Assembly (NCBI RefSeq): GCF_003597395.2
Contig: NC_133769.1
Location: 177,667,173 to 177,731,172, forward strand
Length of the DNA stretch: 64,000 nucleotides
Source of the DNA: Chelonoidis abingdonii
Taxonomy: Eukaryota; Chordata; Testudines; Testudinidae
Reading direction: 5' to 3'
Below are positions 61,046-64,000 of the stretch, in pieces (position 1 is the first letter of the stretch; each line of letters begins with the position of its first letter). The notes under the pieces were generated by a model, which worked only from the letters and a program-made list of their open reading frames with translations, was not told where the DNA came from and did no database searches. Made by a program: the position numbers and the translations under genes.

Positions 61046-61940
61046 CCCGTGATTTGGTCCTTTGTGAGCAGGACTTTGGATAGCTACCATCCAACTATTA
61101 TACTGAGGTTTGGAGTTTGTTGTATGGGAACGTGGACTATCATTTCATTCAGTGCTACATTTTGAAAGTGCTCCTCTTCCCCACCCCTCCTCTTCACCTA
61201 AAGTTATCCTAGTGTCAATGTTCTTTATGCTGAAACTCTAAGAACGTGAACTGACAATAACATTTACCTCAGCAGTACTACTGAATACCGGGTGCACAGA
61301 GTTAAGAGATCACAGAGATTCTGTGCAATGGGCTCTATGGGAACAGCACTGCTCTATGGGATCCTTCCCTGAAGGAAGGTTCATAGCCAGTAGGCCCATC
61401 TACATCATGGACCTCCTGTTTACAAACACCACTTAAGAGGTGTGCAGTAGCCAATTCCTGCTAACAAAGATTATGGGCGGTAACATCAAATATACATTTA
61501 CTACACAGGTGCTCCTTGTTCTGAACCTAGATTAATGGAAGAATTATTGACTTCCATGCCCCACGTCACCTATGTGAAGCCCACTTACTCTAGCTTCATA
61601 TGAATTATAAGAATGTCAGTCACCCTTTGCTGTTAATATATTAATTTATTAGTTGTTGAACATTAATGTACAGTCTTCCCTTTGCTGTCATTGGAAGTTC
61701 CACCCCCCCAAAAAAAACCCACAAATTTTCCTCACAAACCAGTTTCTTATACTCGATCCTGCTGTGAAGCCATCACCCTACATCTGTAACACCATGATTT
61801 TTTTCCACGATGTCAAATAACCAGTAAATTCTGCCCATTGAAGTCATTGACCTTTCTCTACACAACAACAGGGTCAAATTTTACTCATGCTTTGTCACTG
61901 CAGGATCAAATAGAACGAAAGTGAGGTTGCTCCCCATGTG
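61046..61940. other. Non-coding sequence
   Basis: No recognised gene or element. Confidence 0.5.
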
Positions 61941-62340
61941 CAGTAAGTCTAGTTCTTTGAGCTGAATGTCCTTATGGGTGCTCCACTTCAGGTGGACGTG
62001 TTCCCCACACACCTTTGATTGGAGATTTTCATTAGCAGTGGTAGTTCAGCCAATGCATGTGGTTTGCTCACTCTGACTGTCTTTGCTAGACAGTATTGGA
62101 ACCTTCCCAGAACCATGTTTACTCTGAAAATGGTGGAATTTTCCTGCCTTACTGGTACCAGAGGAGCCTTTTGTGCCTCTATCATACCAAGCCTCAAGGC
62201 TACTGACATGGTCAGAGAGCGAGGTCTTTTTGAAGAGGGTACCTTAAGAAGCAAATTAGAGCTCCTCCTCTTAGAATCTTTAGAGGAGGTCTTTGAAGCC
62301 TTCCCCTATCTAGAAGGGTGTTGCACTGAGGTCGAATGAC
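61941..62340. repeat. Possible older DIRS-like terminal repeat and body fragment
   Basis: CAGTAAGTCTAGTTCTTTGA followed by GGGTGCTCCACTTCAGGTGG resembles the end of an older turtle repeat related in design to the terminal repeats at 11603 and 38290 (a GTTCTT-GAG phrase, then a short spacer). Further on, TACCAGAGGAGCCTTTTGTG recalls the repeated phrases of such element interiors. Similarity is weak and by memory. Confidence 0.3.
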
Positions 62341-62884
62341 CACTAGAGACTGTGGCGACTGATGTATAGTGGGGTTCTCCTGACCTGGCTCTGAAGTGGG
62401 GGGAAAGGAGCACTCCTACATTAAGAGTCGCAGCTTGATTTTGCAGTTCTTCTGTGCCCTGATTTGAGAGCTCAACAGAAATTACACTTCTGTGAGACGT
62501 GCAATTCACCCAGGCAGTGAACATACATACAGCATCTGTCACTGACCAGGATAGCCTCTCTGCATATGAGCCAAAACTTAAACTCCAGTGACTCAGACAT
62601 GCCCCTCACAGGGAGGATTTCCCAAGAAGAAATTAAACAATCTTCCAATAACCAGTAATTATCTGCTAATATTGGTAGTCCATCGCTGACTAGGACGATA
62701 TTGTCACATTTTTCCTCTATGGCTAAGCATTTCACTCTGAAGTTCAAACCCTGATGCACAGTCAACCAAAATAAGGGCATGGGAAGTCCATATCTATGAT
62801 GTTTGATGATGCAGCTCTGTGATACATTTCACACTCAGCCCGGAAACTATTTTGTCTATCTGCTCAAACCTGTTACATGCTGAT
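62341..62884. other. Non-coding sequence
   Basis: No recognised feature; may continue the repeat on its left. Confidence 0.4.
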
Positions 62885-64000
62885 CTTGTCAGAGACCCCA
62901 AATGAGTCCAGTTCTGAGCCATTTGCTTGAGTTCTTTGACATGGATGCCAGTCTACTGGAGACTGCTCATCAGGTTATCTCTGAAGCACTTATGCGGACA
63001 ACCCTTCTTTCTTTTGCCCTGCCTCAGCTCCTTATACAAGATCCGTTTTGGGAGACAATGGTCTTCCATTCTGACGACGTATCTAGTCCACCTAAGTTGT
63101 GCTCTCAGTAGCATTTCCTCAATGCTGGTTGTGTTTGCTCTCTCAAGGACCTTGATATTGGTCAATCTGTCCTGCCAGCAAATATTCATAATTGAGCAGA
63201 GTGAGCACATGTGAAATTGCTCAAGATGTTTCATATGCCATCTATAAAGAGTCCATCTCTCAGATCCATACAAGAGAGATATTAGGACCACTGTATCAAC
63301 AATGACCTGAAGGTTGCTATGTCTATGGTCCATCAAGGTGCAGTCATCTGCAAAAAATGCCTTGATGAGAAGTCTCTCCAACGTCTTGGTCTTAGCATCA
63401 AGTCTTTGAAGATCAAAGAGGGAGCCATCCAGTTAGTAGCAGATATAAATCCCCCAACCCAAGTCCCTCATGGCATGGCTGAGGACACAGGCAAAGAACA
63501 AGTTGAACAGCACTGGATAAAGTATGCAGTCTTGCTTCACTCCCTTTGAGATTTTGAATAAGTCAGAAAAGTTACCATTGCAGAGTACTTGCACTGTCAT
63601 GTGGTCATGGAACAGCCAGATGATTTGTATGAATCCTCTCGGGCAGCCTAGTTTATGTAGAAAAGCCCATAGACCCTCTCTGTTGACATATCAAAGACTT
63701 TGGTCAAGTCAGTGAAGACTGCATACTGGTCCATGTTCTACTCTAAACATTTTTCCTGGACCTGCCTTATGACGAAAATCATAGTACTATGAGCTGGCCT
63801 GAAATCACACTGCACTGCTGGCGTTCTCTCCTCAGACATGTTTGGAATGAGTCTCTTCAGTAAAATGCAAGCTAGTATTTTCCCTGCTATACATAGTACG
63901 GAAATGCCTCTGTACTTTCCACAGTCAGTTTGCTGCCTTTGGCTCTAAACAGTGATACAATAATAGCATCTTTGAAGTCCTGTGGCATTTCTTCTTCCTC
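62885..64000 (-). pseudogene. Decayed non-LTR retrotransposon reverse transcriptase
   Basis: Read on the minus strand from the window edge, frames show in order a KYRGIS-like motif (about 63925), FDMSTE (about 63700), GVKQDC (about 63540), FFADDC (about 63355, the YADD-type catalytic site) and then SLLYGSERWTLYRWHMKHLE with MLLRAQLRWTRYVVRMEDH (63290-63030). This order is that of RT plus C-terminal thumb of RTE/L2-like LINEs. A deletion between FFADDC and the LLYGSE segment, with stops and frameshifts, shows it is dead. The element continues past 64000. Clade not settled. Confidence 0.75.

Noticed and set aside
1..64000. CRISPR array, operon, riboswitch or bacterial promoter features
   Set aside because: The window is vertebrate nuclear DNA; no regularly spaced direct repeats or prokaryotic gene organisation were seen.
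1..64000. tRNA or rRNA genes
   Set aside because: No cloverleaf with intact A and B boxes was recognised apart from the Pol III-type SINE heads.

Overview
The window is vertebrate nuclear DNA, almost certainly from a turtle (Testudines). The outer parts (1-11602 and 38488-64000) are AT-rich, CpG-poor and almost free of coding sequence. They carry CR1 LINE fragments, a chelonian Pol III SINE, hAT and Harbinger-type elements with TCTACACTA ends, and solo LTRs, a mixture typical of chelonian introns. All repeat names come from recognition by eye and memory of these families; no database search was run.

The only host gene I can name is DCAF6 (NRIP/IQWD1), a WD40 substrate receptor of the CUL4-DDB1 ubiquitin ligase, on the minus strand. 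Four phase-compatible coding exons lie at 57893-58004, 46996-47111, 45850-45933 and 45389-45701. They encode the acidic, Ser/Thr-rich linker up to the [10 protein letters not shown] motif. Exons for the N-terminal WD40 repeats must lie beyond 64000. The next exon (IQ motif) and the C-terminal WD40 exons are not visible anywhere to the left, although 45 kb remains. A second, unidentified exon-like ORF (11401-11578, minus) sits 25 bp from the edge of the central block.

The central block (11603-38487) is very different: GC-richer, CpG-rich, with no SINE or CR1 and no durable reading frame. It is bounded by a pair of long inverted repeats (11603-11749 and 38290-38487, about 80% alike by eye) and contains a 100-bp N gap. 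Its right end, read on the minus strand, is a DIRS-like retrotransposon: inverted terminal repeat, leader, gag with a CLKCLG motif, then reverse-transcriptase fragments, all shattered by small indels and substitutions. I interpret the block as a high-copy element, or nested or tandem copies, represented by unpolished or error-rich assembly sequence. The scaffold join lies inside the left repeat.

Other regions: 3206-5731 is a three-layer nest (Harbinger-type MITE, then hAT, then CR1). 39540-41610 is an old C/T-rich repeat split by a solo LTR. Two further solo LTRs lie at 42271-42901 and 44196-45068, the latter with a perfect 5-bp target duplication. A decayed Harbinger transposon with both of its usual genes (52346-56777) and a dated SINE insertion (50948-51079) lie in the large DCAF6 intron. 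Upstream of the first visible exon are an old minus-strand CR1 with two DNA-transposon insertions, a younger plus-strand CR1 with a 187-codon open frame, and a decayed RT-bearing LINE running off the right edge.
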